The position numbers and the translations under genes are program-made. A stretch of 39,343 nucleotides of DNA from Paenibacillus sp. (GTDB lineage: Bacteria; Bacillota; Bacilli; Paenibacillales; Paenibacillaceae). The notes under the pieces were generated by a model. It saw only the letters and a list, made by a program, of their open reading frames with translations. It was not told the origin of the DNA and did not search any database. Shown here piece by piece: positions 7,000 to 15,682 of the stretch (positions are counted from its first letter, which is position 1; every line of letters starts with the position of its first letter). The DNA is taken from NCBI GenBank assembly GCA_017512705.1, contig JAFWEX010000086.1:1-39343 (forward strand). The letters are read 5' to 3'.

Positions 7000-7062
7000 G
7001 TGTTTTCGCTCATTCGTTAATGAGGTAAGGTTCCCTCCGTACTTCTCAGCTTATCAATCTGT

Positions 7063-7392
7063 CTAATCCAATCGGTAATCGGTTAGCGGCTTGCCTTTCT
7101 TATAGTACAAACTCGGTGATAATATATTGAAAAAAATATGCACGTCCGGTAATTCAGCCTTCTCCAGAATAGACTGCATGGACGCTGCTATTCGATCGTG
7201 GATCTCCTGATCACGCTGAAACATTAAAATCTCTATGGATGCCGGAGAAGGTGTTAGAGCTTGTACATCATGACGCTCTGCTTTCATTCGTTCCTGCGGA
7301 ATATGAGTAATTAGAGCCATTTGCTCGGTAATTTGAGGTACAACTTCCTCTAGCTCAGAACCCGTGAAGCCTTTAAATCGTATAAACGGCAT
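7063..7392 (-). CDS. DUF1904 family protein
   Basis: A 109-residue protein matching DUF1904 by its start M-P-F-I-R-F-K-G-F, the Glu-Leu helix (ELEEVVPQITEQMALI) and a C-terminal half with strand pairs (SIEILMFQRDQ, DVHIFFNILSPSLYYKKGKPL). The family has the overall shape of tautomerase-like (4-oxalocrotonate) proteins. It often carries Pro after Met, as here, but no activity is established. GAAGGG lies 5 nt before the ATG. It stands alone on the minus strand. Confidence 0.8.
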   Translation of the reverse strand: MPFIRFKGFTGSELEEVVPQITEQMALITHIPQERMKAERHDVQALTPSPASIEILMFQRDQEIHDRIAASMQSILEKAELPDVHIFFNILSPSLYYKKGKPLTDYRLD

Positions 7393-7552
7393 TGCGATCC
7401 CTTCAATCTCTGTTAGTAGTCTCCATATGTGATTTTAAGCACATTGTTTACACTTGTCAAATGTCGCACATGTCATCTTCCGATCTGAAAACAAAGGGTC
7501 GAGCCCCACCAATGACTTGGTGAGGCTGACGACTTCATGCCTGATTGTTACC

Positions 7553-7666
7553 TTACAGCCAGAAAGATTTTGTGATGATCACGAGCAGGATGAAGAGAAC
7601 CAGGATTGCGCTAGTCGAAGTCCATGCTCCACCAACATTACCATAACCGTATCCGACATGACTCAT
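7553..7666 (-). CDS. YjcZ-family small (sporulation-associated) peptide
   Basis: A 37-residue peptide: a Gly/Tyr-rich start (MSHVGYGYGNVGGAW) followed by one hydrophobic helix (STSAILVLFILLVIITKSFWL). This is the pattern of YjcZ/YhbV-type peptides, annotated as sporulation-related in Bacillales, with the hallmark F-I-L-L-V-I-I. AAAGGAGG lies 7 nt before the ATG. The role is unknown; localisation to forespore or spore membranes is a family-based guess. A partly paired hairpin at 7502-7526 (AGCC..CACCAA / TTGGTG..GGCT) lies downstream and may end the transcript. Confidence 0.8.
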   Translation of the reverse strand: MSHVGYGYGNVGGAWTSTSAILVLFILLVIITKSFWL

Positions 7667-8090
7667 TTGATTGGCCTCCTTTGAATTTCAAGGTATGCCA
7701 TAACATATGCTTATTTTCAGGATGTGACCGGGCGAATTGGCAAGTTGAACAGCCCAATCCTCGGAGAGTCTGATGGTCAACTATAGTAAGCTTGATTCAA
7801 GACTAGTGCGTTACCTCTATAACAAAATCCGAATCCCCCTCTAGTTCGAGTATCACTCGACTTATTGTCCTCATTGTCCTATGTAACTAACTATTTATTC
7901 GTTCAATCTGATCATACAGCGCTTGTCCATCATAGCCAGTATCACATTCAAATCAATCCACTTCTGATTCTACAAAAAAGAGCCTGCTTAACAGAGTAGC
8001 AGCAGGCTTAGCAACAATCCAATTCCAGATAAAAAAACAAAAAACTTAGATCCAAGTGGTATCTCTGTTCATTTCAAGCAGAGAGCTAGA
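7667..8090. other. Gene-free stretch between the YjcZ gene and the 141-aa gene
   Basis: Apart from the ribosome site of the YjcZ gene and the terminator at 7974-8008, no open frame with a ribosome site, no RNA gene and no repeat was found. It may hold the promoter of the YjcZ gene. Confidence 0.5.
7974..8008 (-). terminator. Terminator of the 141-aa gene
   Basis: AGCCTGCT/AGCAGGCT (7981-7988 with 8001-8008) is followed on the minus strand by six T. It ends transcripts from 8091-8516. Confidence 0.85.
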
Positions 8091-8516
8091 TTAGTCAGAG
8101 TACAAGACACCGTCAAAGTTCTCTGGACCTACACGAACAGTACCCAGCAAGTTCGTACTGATAAACGCTGTATACGTTAATTGAGGTGTAATCGGCGGGT
8201 TGTAATCATCAGCTGAAAATGTGATGACTTGTGGTGCAAGGACACTCAAGCTAAATGTGGACGTCGCAGAGTATATAACCGGGTCCGTCGCCACTGTACC
8301 CCGTACTACCGTAATGGTTACACCAACAAGCGCCAATGGAAGCTGAACGGACACTGTTCCTTTGAATTGAACACGCGGGTTCGCTCCTATACCAGCTGTT
8401 GTCACCAAACCAATCTGTCCAAACAATTGGGGTGTATTAATGACGAGAATCGGAATCGCGATGGAGTTGGCCAAACTCGCATTTTGCGACGTTCTTGCAT
8501 CAATTAATTGAGTCAT
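8091..8516 (-). CDS. Beta-rich hypothetical protein, possible spore-surface component
   Basis: A 141-residue protein with no signal peptide, almost no Lys (one in total) and many Thr, Val and Ala in alternating patterns (VSVQLPLALVGVTITVVRGT, FSLSVLAPQVITFSADDYNP, LTYTAFISTNLLGTVRVGPENF). The pattern predicts a beta-sandwich or jelly roll. Such compositions are seen in exosporium or coat-surface proteins such as the C-terminal domains of BclA/ExsF. The sequence itself is not recognised as one of them, so this is a guess from composition. AGGAGGT lies 7 nt before the ATG. It is a single gene with its own terminator. Confidence 0.6.
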   Translation of the reverse strand: MTQLIDARTSQNASLANSIAIPILVINTPQLFGQIGLVTTAGIGANPRVQFKGTVSVQLPLALVGVTITVVRGTVATDPVIYSATSTFSLSVLAPQVITFSADDYNPPITPQLTYTAFISTNLLGTVRVGPENFDGVLYSD

Positions 8517-8678
8517 GAAATCTACCTCCTATACATGGGATTGAGATAGTATATGCGAGACTCATCATCTGGCATGGACATACATACCTTTATCGAAAAA
8601 ATACATAGATCCGCAAACCAGCAGATTATTCATGTTTTATCTTCCTAGTACTGTCCATGTATTTATATCTATGAAAAA

Positions 8679-8706
8679 GAAAAAAACTCTTGCCATCGCA
8701 AGAGTT
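8679..8706 (-). terminator. Terminator of the tRNA pair
   Basis: AACTCTTGC/GCAAGAGTT (8685-8693 with 8698-8706) is followed on the minus strand by a T-run. It lies 9 nt after the tRNA-Ile2 gene. Confidence 0.85.
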
Positions 8707-8714
8707 CTAAGATA

Positions 8715-8788
8715 TGGGCCCTACAGGACTCGAACCTGTGACCAATCGGTTATGAGCCGACCGCTCTAACCAACTGAGCTAAGGGCCC
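8715..8788 (-). tRNA. tRNA-Ile2 (CAU anticodon, lysidine type)
   Basis: A complete 74-nt cloverleaf: acceptor GGGCCCT/AGGGCCC with A73, a D-arm with AGCTCAGTTGGTTAGAGC, anticodon stem TCGGC.../...CCGAT framing the loop with CAT, and a T-arm CACAGGTTCGAGTCCTGTA. CCA is not encoded. A CAT anticodon could mean elongator Met or Ile2. The loop context GGCTCATAACC and the body are closer to Bacillus tRNA-Ile2, whose C34 becomes lysidine through TilS. Elongator Met remains the alternative. Confidence 0.85.
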
Positions 8789-8847
8789 TAGACAAATAAT
8801 ATATAACAGTGCAGGATGACCGCTGTAAATCATCCGATAAAGCTATA

Positions 8848-8921
<74 letters not shown>

Positions 8922-8951
8922 TCGTTAAATATAATAAACAGCGACTTAATT

Positions 8952-8981
8952 AATATACACTATTACTCCATTATAAGTCAA
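8952..8981 (-). promoter_or_regulatory. Sigma-A-type promoter of the tRNA pair
   Basis: On the minus strand, TTGACT (8981-8976), an 18-bp spacer and TATATT (8957-8952) lie about 30 nt upstream of tRNA-fMet. Confidence 0.75.
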
Positions 8982-8990
8982 GGGGGAATC

Positions 8991-9155
8991 TCAGGGAATA
9001 AATCGCACACCATACCGACCTTTCCGCGAACGATATACTTCTACTTCTTCAGGCTCGTTGTGTCCATAGATCCATCCATCCTGTTCCATTCTTTTGGCCA
9101 GACATCCTGCCTGAAATTTCGTTGTGTACAGCTTACTGAAATACACCCATTTCAT
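8991..9155 (-). CDS. Small basic hypothetical protein, 54 aa
   Basis: A complete frame of 54 residues starting at ATG 9155 with AGGACGAGCAGG upstream. The sequence starts M-K-W-V-Y-F-S-K-L-Y and contains KFQAGCLAKRMEQDGWIYG and EVEVYRSRKGRYGVRFIP. The strand-helix-strand-strand pattern resembles small ribbon proteins, but no family is recognised. It ends just upstream of the tRNA promoter. The ribosome site and protein-like composition support it as a real gene. Confidence 0.6.
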   Translation of the reverse strand: MKWVYFSKLYTTKFQAGCLAKRMEQDGWIYGHNEPEEVEVYRSRKGRYGVRFIP

Positions 9156-9218
9156 CCTGCTCGTCCTTTCTCATCACTTCATCATCCTGCTGCTAATTGT
9201 AGAATACCCCCTTTTCAT

Positions 9219-9256
9219 CAAAAATAGCCGCCAGAGATAATAAAATCTCCAGCGGC
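9219..9256 (-). terminator. Terminator of the ABC-transporter operon
   Basis: An imperfect stem of about 12 bp, GCCGCCAGAGAT/ATCTCCAGCGGC (9227-9256), has five T following on the minus strand. It lies about 70 nt after the solute-binding protein gene. Confidence 0.75.
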
Positions 9257-9327
9257 CAATCTGCTGCAATCATGGTGAAGTGAAATTAGATCACAAGCAG
9301 CATGTTACTACTTCACCATTAGATAAC

Positions 9328-10776
9328 TCATTGGAATGTAGCCTTAGGGTCTTTTTTAATTTTGGCAAGCATCTCATTCCCTTTCGCTGCCCATTCAGCC
9401 AGAGCTTCTTTTGGTGTTTTCTTGTTATCTAGCACCTGATCAAAGTATTGCATACCTTTTTCGTTTATCTGCCACAAGCCAGGACTTTTCTGGTACATCT
9501 TATCCAGATTCGTACTGGTTGGAGGTACAGGCTTCAATTTGTAGAATGCCTGAATATTGTAGTCCAGACCATCCTTCGGTTTGATGAAGCTCTTCCGAGA
9601 TACCATCTCATAGCTGCTGCGTGCCTTGATCTTCGCCCAATCTTCGCTATTCATATACTTGATTAATTCCCAAGCATCCTCAGGATTCTGAGCTGAGCTG
9701 TTGATTGCCATTAAACTGCTCAGATAGATGGTTCCGCCAATCTCAGGAGCCTCTGGGTGGACTGGTGGTGTAACAACGTCCCATTCTACTTTTGTAAAGT
9801 CTTTCATTTTATCTGCATTTTTATTAGCGTCAATTAGCTGATTGATGTAATTGTAATCTCCGATCGCCATAGCCGTCTTACCTGACAGGAACAAGTCACC
9901 TTGGAGCGGATTGTAACGCCCTTCCGATTGCTGCTCCTGCGGCTCGTCACCTCGAGGGATAACCTTATCCCTTGCCAGCTTGCTGACCGTACTCCACACT
10001 TTTTCCCATTGCGGTGAGTCCACAGTCATCTTTTCTGCCTTGTCGTCAAACACTTTCAACTGCAGTGAGTTATAATATTGCTGCATGGAGTAATATGGAG
10101 ATCCGCCTTGATACGTAGTGAACGCCATGCCGAAGACATGATCCTTACCTTCCCCTTTGGTAAGACGTGTCGCCAGGTTAAAGACATCGTCCCATGTCAT
10201 ATTGTCCGTTGGGGGCTCAACACCTGCTTTTTCAAACATCCCTTTATTATAAAATAAGGCTGATGACATAAACGTTGGTGTCAGCGCATAGATGTTTTGA
10301 TCGCCCAGATCCTTAATTCCTTCAATTACACTTGGCACGAAATCACTGGTATCGAATTTGTCTTCTTGTATTAATGGATCCAGCTGTTTAACCATATTTT
10401 CCTGGATTAACGACTTCATCGTGGAGGAATCCGCAACAACGACATCGACTGGATTGTCTCCCGTCATAATTTTTTTCAAGCTCTCTACCGTATCCGGTAT
10501 CTCCTGATTCTCGTCATATCCATAACCATACATACTGCCCTGATCGATCGCAGGCACAATTTCGATGGTAACATTTTTATGCGTAAGCTCAAAAGCATCG
10601 GTGAACTGCTGACGGAAGTAGCTGTCATCCTGCCCGCCCCAGAGAGTAGCTACGCGCAGCACCCGCTGTTCATTTTCATTACTCTCACTTGCTGTACATC
10701 CTGCAATGAGTGGCAGTGCCAGCGTTGCTGTTGCCATAAGGGCCAGCACCCGTTTTCCCCACAACCTGTTCTTCAT
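9328..10776 (-). CDS. Extracellular solute-binding lipoprotein (family 1 type)
   Basis: 482 residues from ATG 10776 (GAGGGGG upstream; a TTG six codons earlier is less likely). The signal peptide ends in the lipobox L-I-A-G-C, so it is membrane-anchored outside the cell. The mature part has the fold signature of sugar-type family 1 binding proteins: LRVATLWGGQDDSYFRQQFTDAF, VDVVVADSSTMKSLI, a FYNKGMFEKAGVEPPTDNMTWDD segment, SGKTAMAIGDYNYINQL and SAQNPEDAWELIKYMNSED. Such proteins normally feed MalFG-type importers. Here it is the last gene of an operon with a MacB/FtsX-like permease and no importer permease, beginning 21 nt after the ATPase gene. The ligand is unknown; a sensing or cell-envelope role is possible. 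Confidence 0.85.
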   Translation of the reverse strand: MKNRLWGKRVLALMATATLALPLIAGCTASESNENEQRVLRVATLWGGQDDSYFRQQFTDAFELTHKNVTIEIVPAIDQGSMYGYGYDENQEIPDTVESLKKIMTGDNPVDVVVADSSTMKSLIQENMVKQLDPLIQEDKFDTSDFVPSVIEGIKDLGDQNIYALTPTFMSSALFYNKGMFEKAGVEPPTDNMTWDDVFNLATRLTKGEGKDHVFGMAFTTYQGGSPYYSMQQYYNSLQLKVFDDKAEKMTVDSPQWEKVWSTVSKLARDKVIPRGDEPQEQQSEGRYNPLQGDLFLSGKTAMAIGDYNYINQLIDANKNADKMKDFTKVEWDVVTPPVHPEAPEIGGTIYLSSLMAINSSAQNPEDAWELIKYMNSEDWAKIKARSSYEMVSRKSFIKPKDGLDYNIQAFYKLKPVPPTSTNLDKMYQKSPGLWQINEKGMQYFDQVLDNKKTPKEALAEWAAKGNEMLAKIKKDPKATFQ

Positions 10777-10797
10777 CTCCCATTTCCCCCTCAATAA

Positions 10798-11661
10798 TTA
10801 TCTTGGCGGTGTAATTACAATACGTTCACCGTCAAATTCCAATGTAGCTCGGCTATCAATAGACAAAGCCTCCAGATATTCTTTAGGAACCTGAAGTCTT
10901 CCAGCGCGATCAATAATGACAAAAGCTTCATGAATGTCAGGAGTACCTGCTTCAGACAGTCCCTGATCATCGTCCAGATTTGGATTGCGTTTCACAAATT
11001 CAGTACTCGTCAATCCATCTCGGATCGCAACGATCCGATCGACTTTACCGGCAAGCGTCAAGTCGTGGGTAACGATAACAATCGTTACCCCGAGTTCCTT
11101 ATTCATTTTGCGAAAAATATTCATGATCGTATCACAAGTCTCTGAATCGACTGAACCTGTCGGTTCGTCCGCCAGCAGAATTTTAGGTCGATTAGACAAG
11201 GAGATCGCAATCGCTACACGTTGCTGCTCTCCTCCCGACAGCTGATGCAGCTTATTATGCATGCGATCTTTCAGACCAACCCATTCGAGCAGCTGCATGG
11301 CATAAGCACGATCACGCTTGCCTCCCAAGATCATCGGTGTCTCTACATTCTCCAGTGCGGTCAGATAAGGCAGCAGATTGCGACCGTTATTTTGCCAGAT
11401 GAAACCGACAGTATGGCGTTTGTATTCGACTAATTGAGCATCCGTCATTTTGAGCAGATCCCAGTCTCCAACAACTGCCGTTCCTGCGGTAGGACGATCC
11501 AGACCGCCTAGAATGTTCAGCAACGTCGATTTGCCGCTACCGCTGTTACCGATGATCGCCATCATTTCCCCTTGATTGACAGTCAGATTGAGACCTTGAA
11601 GGGCAACGACTTCCACATCGCTGGATTTAAAAATTTTGACAAGTCCTTCGCATTGAATCAA
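10798..11661 (-). CDS. ABC ATPase with C-terminal AbrB/MazE-like domain
   Basis: 287 residues starting at TTG 11661, two nt after the permease stop, with GGAGAGGAG inside the end of the permease gene. An upstream in-frame start at 11721 would overlap the permease by 58 nt and is unlikely. Residues 1-225 are a LolD/MacB-class nucleotide-binding domain: Walker A GNSGSGKST (38-46), the signature LSGGEQQ, Walker B ILLADEP and the switch THD. After a linker, the last 42 residues (FVIIDRAGRLQVPKEYLE...LSIDSRATLEFDGERIVI) follow the swapped-hairpin AbrB/SpoVT/MazE pattern: D-x-x-G-R-x-x-V-P-x-E, then L-x-I, then L-E. This fusion is unusual for an ABC ATPase; it may serve dimer formation rather than DNA binding. 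It likely energises the adjacent FtsX-type permease. Confidence 0.88.
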   Translation of the reverse strand: MIQCEGLVKIFKSSDVEVVALQGLNLTVNQGEMMAIIGNSGSGKSTLLNILGGLDRPTAGTAVVGDWDLLKMTDAQLVEYKRHTVGFIWQNNGRNLLPYLTALENVETPMILGGKRDRAYAMQLLEWVGLKDRMHNKLHQLSGGEQQRVAIAISLSNRPKILLADEPTGSVDSETCDTIMNIFRKMNKELGVTIVIVTHDLTLAGKVDRIVAIRDGLTSTEFVKRNPNLDDDQGLSEAGTPDIHEAFVIIDRAGRLQVPKEYLEALSIDSRATLEFDGERIVITPPR

Positions 11662-11663
11662 GT

Positions 11664-14567
11664 CTACCTCTCCTCTCCCATTTTGACCGCTTGATGCACC
11701 CGCAGCCTGCGAATCTGCCACAGTAGCATCGATGCTCCAATAATCAGCATGACCACAGTAACGCCATACAGCTGCAACATATCTTGCTCTTCAAAGACGA
11801 TGCGGAATGGCGGAACCTGTGCAGACACGTTATCTGTCGTTTGCAGGAATGGTAAGAAGAGCCTGCTGGAAACCTGACCAATACCGATTCCCAGCATAAT
11901 CGATAGACCAGCGGTAAATACTTGTTCCAGTAATAACATACCACTGAGCTGTGCTCTGGATAGACCCATTGCCCGCAGGACACCAAACTGTACTACACGT
12001 CCCGAGAGGTTAAAGAACCAGTAGAGCACGTAACCGATTAACGAGATTATCACCGATACTAGGAAACCTAGACTCAGAATCCCGAACACCCCGCCTCGTG
12101 ATGGATGTTTCCCTTGCGTAACCAGTTCGCTCCGCACATCACGGACAGAGGATAGTTCAATGCCTTCTGCCGCAAGTTTCTCCATTAATGGAGCCACCTT
12201 GGCGTCCGGTTTCATTTTCAACCATACCTCGTAAGGTATTAGAGGCACTTGATCGTAGATATAATCCAGATTGGCCACGAAGAATGGCATCTGATCCGGG
12301 TATTGCGAAGGCCAATATGGAATGATGCCAAAAACAACAAATTCTATGGCTTGACCCTGTATCCCGATGGAGACCATGTCCCCTGTTTTGAGCTTGAATT
12401 TGTCAGCAAATTTGGAGGAAATCAGAACAGCTCCTTCATATTTACCAAGCAAATCAAGATACTTATAAGGATGTGCAGGGAATAAGTCGTTTCGGAACCA
12501 GGCCACTTGGGCGAAGTCCACGTTATCTATGCCGACGAGCATCCCCTGTCCACCGGATTTACCAGATACAATAATGTTGCCCTTCGTTTGCAGCACCCGT
12601 GCAGCATGCTCCACACCGTTTAATTGGCGGAACACTTCAAATGGCGGCTCGGAGTAAATCATTTTGGTTGGCTGTGATGAACCGCCACCTCCACCACCAG
12701 GAGCTCCTCCACCGGCACCTCCGCCGCCTCCACCTTGCTGGCCTCCACCTTGCTGGCCTCCGCCTTGTCCGCCGCCCTGTCCAGAACCTCCGGGTTTAAC
12801 CTCGGGTGTTCCTTCCCATACCGTCTGCATAATAACATCCGAGCCGTAACGGTATAGCGTGCGTTCTGTCGAATTCAAATCAATGGTTCGCGCTGCAGCC
12901 GAGTTATACACTCCAAGACCGAGCGTCAGCACCAACAGAATCATCAGCGGATAATAGGATGAAGACGAACGTGATAACTGCGTTAATGTCAGATACAGCG
13001 GTACTGGCAGCAACTTGCGTCCAATGAGCTGAATCAGTTTTAATATCCACGGGAATAACCGCAGGAAAAACAGTCCAAGCGCAAAGATTGCAAGTGCAGG
13101 TACAAAGAACAGAAATGGCTGTACTTGTAACTGATCCGTTGTCATTCCTGTCTGAAATGTCAGCATCTGGCGTTCATAAAACAGATAGTATCCATAACCG
13201 GCCAGACCCAGTAGTCCCACATCGATGAACCAGCGTTGCCACAGGGGCGCACGATCGGTACGAGCTTGGCGCCGTTTAGCAGATACAATGGTTGCACGTG
13301 CATAAGTAATCGCCGGGATCAGTGATGCAATAATAGCTACCAATACAGCTGCCATACCTAGCAGAATTGCTTCCTTGGATACGCCAATCGGAATCGACTT
13401 CCGATCTACGAAGGATAGAAATCCACTTGCTGAGCCGATACTCTTGGCCATAAACCACCCAAGAAAAGGTCCCATAATCAGTGCAACAGCACCCAAGAAA
13501 ATACCTTCAAGCAGATAGAGCGAGAAAATTTGACGAGCCGAGGCTCCGCGGCTGCGCAGCACCGCAATGTCACTCTCCTGTTTTTGCAGTGATTGTCTGG
13601 CATTCATCGCTATAAAATAGAAGACCATAGCAATCATCGGTGCCGCGAGCGTAAACAGCATGGTCTGCAGTTGCAGGCTCTGGCTGCGGAATTGCTTGAG
13701 CAGATCACCGAAGGTAATATCCACTTTGGTATCCTTAAGGCGTTGATACAGATCAATATCCAGTCGTTCCAGCATAGAGCTAAGGCCAGACAGCTGACTG
13801 GTTTGAACCTCTTTCAGATCAAAAGCATAGTACCAACGTGAATTCTGAAGCGGCATCCCCTTTTCTTTGAGTATTACGTCATTAAAAACGGAATCATTCA
13901 CATAAAGACCGTTCATCATGCTGTCAAAGCCTTGAACCCAATAAGGACTATTCGGATCATCAGCCTTGAAAGAACCTGTAATTTTGACGCGCAGGGTGAT
14001 ATCCAAACCGCTATAGATTGGATATTCGAGAATATCTCCTACGTGCAGATCATTACGATACATCCCTTCTTCCAACATGACGGCTTCAATGATGTCGTCC
14101 TTGACCTGATTCCCAGGTTTAACGCCAGCTGAGTAATTCACCTGTTCGTCGAGTCCGCTCATCGTTCCCAATGTCATGCTCCGCACACGGCTTGCATCCA
14201 CTTTGGTAGGATCTTCAGGACTGACCTCTGTACTGCGAATGGATCTCGAATTCATATACGTTTGGAATGGAAACCCGATATCGCGAGGTACATCCTCACG
14301 AATATAGCGGTCCACCTCATCGAGTCCTCTTATATCTGTCTTGGCACCCCCGGGTGCCTGATAACTCATCAACAGCGATCCCGCTGGTAATCCCTCACTG
14401 TTATCCTGCAGCGTCTGCGCGACAACCCGTTTCAGTGCACCATCGGCATACATTGGAATACTGACGGTGAACGCTACCGCCACAATCAAGCCGATTAATG
14501 TACTGAAGGTCATCCAGCGCGTGTTCCACATTTTGCGGAACAGTAGCCGAAGCAATGGCAGCCCCAT
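11664..14567 (-). CDS. Large FtsX/MacB-type ABC permease with Gly/Gln-rich insert
   Basis: 967 residues, about twice the size of a single MacB permease. The layout is: a first helix (about 20-40), a large extracellular domain (45-300), three helices (about 300-430), more helices (about 450-560), a second extracellular domain (about 565-810) and three last helices (about 830-960). This is the ten-helix duplicated form seen in large FtsX-domain exporters. In the second outer domain, residues 592-632 are almost only Gly with Gln and Ala (12,672-12,794), a flexible linker. ATG overlaps the adaptor stop (TAATG), giving translational coupling. Such permeases do not pump through a classical pore; by conformational change they drive export, lipoprotein transfer or sensing. 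The substrate is unknown. Confidence 0.88.
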   Translation of the reverse strand: MGLPLLRLLFRKMWNTRWMTFSTLIGLIVAVAFTVSIPMYADGALKRVVAQTLQDNSEGLPAGSLLMSYQAPGGAKTDIRGLDEVDRYIREDVPRDIGFPFQTYMNSRSIRSTEVSPEDPTKVDASRVRSMTLGTMSGLDEQVNYSAGVKPGNQVKDDIIEAVMLEEGMYRNDLHVGDILEYPIYSGLDITLRVKITGSFKADDPNSPYWVQGFDSMMNGLYVNDSVFNDVILKEKGMPLQNSRWYYAFDLKEVQTSQLSGLSSMLERLDIDLYQRLKDTKVDITFGDLLKQFRSQSLQLQTMLFTLAAPMIAMVFYFIAMNARQSLQKQESDIAVLRSRGASARQIFSLYLLEGIFLGAVALIMGPFLGWFMAKSIGSASGFLSFVDRKSIPIGVSKEAILLGMAAVLVAIIASLIPAITYARATIVSAKRRQARTDRAPLWQRWFIDVGLLGLAGYGYYLFYERQMLTFQTGMTTDQLQVQPFLFFVPALAIFALGLFFLRLFPWILKLIQLIGRKLLPVPLYLTLTQLSRSSSSYYPLMILLVLTLGLGVYNSAAARTIDLNSTERTLYRYGSDVIMQTVWEGTPEVKPGGSGQGGGQGGGQQGGGQQGGGGGGAGGGAPGGGGGGSSQPTKMIYSEPPFEVFRQLNGVEHAARVLQTKGNIIVSGKSGGQGMLVGIDNVDFAQVAWFRNDLFPAHPYKYLDLLGKYEGAVLISSKFADKFKLKTGDMVSIGIQGQAIEFVVFGIIPYWPSQYPDQMPFFVANLDYIYDQVPLIPYEVWLKMKPDAKVAPLMEKLAAEGIELSSVRDVRSELVTQGKHPSRGGVFGILSLGFLVSVIISLIGYVLYWFFNLSGRVVQFGVLRAMGLSRAQLSGMLLLEQVFTAGLSIMLGIGIGQVSSRLFLPFLQTTDNVSAQVPPFRIVFEEQDMLQLYGVTVVMLIIGASMLLWQIRRLRVHQAVKMGEER

Positions 14568-15682
14568 TAGCGTCCCACAACTTTCTGACCAACTGTCAGA
14601 CCTTTCAGAATCTCAACATCGGTCGATGTCTGCTGCCCAACCTCAACATCCACTTCACGCTTGCTGCCATCACTCTCAATAACCTGTACATAGGTTCTGG
14701 AACCGATGGAGCGCAGAGCAGATACAGGAATGACAATCGCGTTCTCTGTGCGCTGGGTTACAATAGCAACCGTTAATGGCGTGCCGCGTTCTACATTTTT
14801 AGGCATTTTGGCGAGGGTCACAATAACATACTGATCAAGCGTTTCTTTCGCCGGAGGTGAGCCTCCCTCGCCTTGGCCCGATCCACTGCCATTATTGTTA
14901 CTTGAGGCATCAGCCGTAGGCATCGCTTTGATCTTGCCAGCTACCTTACCGGCACCATTGATGTCAACTTCTGCCTTCATGCCAGCCGTAAATTTGTCCA
15001 AATCTTCCTTGCCAAATGTAGCCGCTACTACCAGATTGGACGTATCCGCAATGGTGGCGATCGGATCATATGCCTTGACGGCTGCACCCTTTTCCACTTG
15101 AACCGCAATAACGGTCCCGCCAAACGGTGCTGTCAACGTAGATTGACCTATCTTCTCCTCTAGGTCCGCAAGCTCCTGACGTAGTTCTTCAAAAGCAATC
15201 GTCGCTTCTTCGAACTCCACAGGGTCCATCTCGTCCTTCTTGCGCAGGGTTTCCTTCATCTGTACTTCCGATTTGCGAATCTGGAGGCGCTTGCTGCGAA
15301 TTTCCTTCTCTACATCTTTAACATCGAGGACAGCCAGAACCTGCCCTTTCTTCACTTTGTCCCCCGTTTTTACATTCAACTCTTTGATGTGCATGCCATC
15401 CAGCGTAAAATACACCTTTTCTTCACGCTGACTCATCATCTTGCCACTGCCACTGACCTTCTTTTCCAAAGTCTCCGTCCGGACTTCATATTCCGGTTTC
15501 TTGGAGATGGTTGGAGGTGTGATTGGTGGTAGAACCTCTTCCTCCGACTCCGATGGCAGCAATGAACAGCCTGACATCGTTGCAGCTAATATTGCACCTA
15601 GTACAATAAGAGCTGCGCGTTTCCCCCTCTTCGGAACGGCCCCTTTACTTGAGAAATCTGCCGTCCGCCATTTCATAAACAT
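14567..15682 (-). CDS. HlyD/MacA-like membrane-fusion lipoprotein adaptor
   Basis: 371 residues from ATG 15682 (GGAGG 9 nt upstream, inside the end of the preceding ATPase gene). A basic N-terminus and hydrophobic core end in the lipobox T-M-S-G-C, so it is a lipoprotein rather than the usual single-helix form. The domains run in the order of RND/MacA adaptors: a lipoyl/barrel-sandwich half (MHIKELNVKTGDKVKKGQVL), a coiled-coil hairpin (about 125-180, KRLQIRKSEVQMKETLRKK and EELRQELADLEEK), the second lipoyl half (TAPFGGTVIAVQVEKGAAV), and beta-barrel domains with a disordered Ser/Asn/Gly linker (ASSNNNGSGSGQGEGGS). In Gram-positive cells such adaptors work with MacB-like transporters without an outer-membrane channel. 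It overlaps both neighbours. Confidence 0.88.
   Translation of the reverse strand: MFMKWRTADFSSKGAVPKRGKRAALIVLGAILAATMSGCSLLPSESEEEVLPPITPPTISKKPEYEVRTETLEKKVSGSGKMMSQREEKVYFTLDGMHIKELNVKTGDKVKKGQVLAVLDVKDVEKEIRSKRLQIRKSEVQMKETLRKKDEMDPVEFEEATIAFEELRQELADLEEKIGQSTLTAPFGGTVIAVQVEKGAAVKAYDPIATIADTSNLVVAATFGKEDLDKFTAGMKAEVDINGAGKVAGKIKAMPTADASSNNNGSGSGQGEGGSPPAKETLDQYVIVTLAKMPKNVERGTPLTVAIVTQRTENAIVIPVSALRSIGSRTYVQVIESDGSKREVDVEVGQQTSTDVEILKGLTVGQKVVGR

Noticed and set aside
12599-12849. Plus-strand frames rich in Pro and His opposite the permease
   Set aside because: They are the complement of the Gly/Gln repeat in a clearly real gene on the other strand and have no ribosome site.
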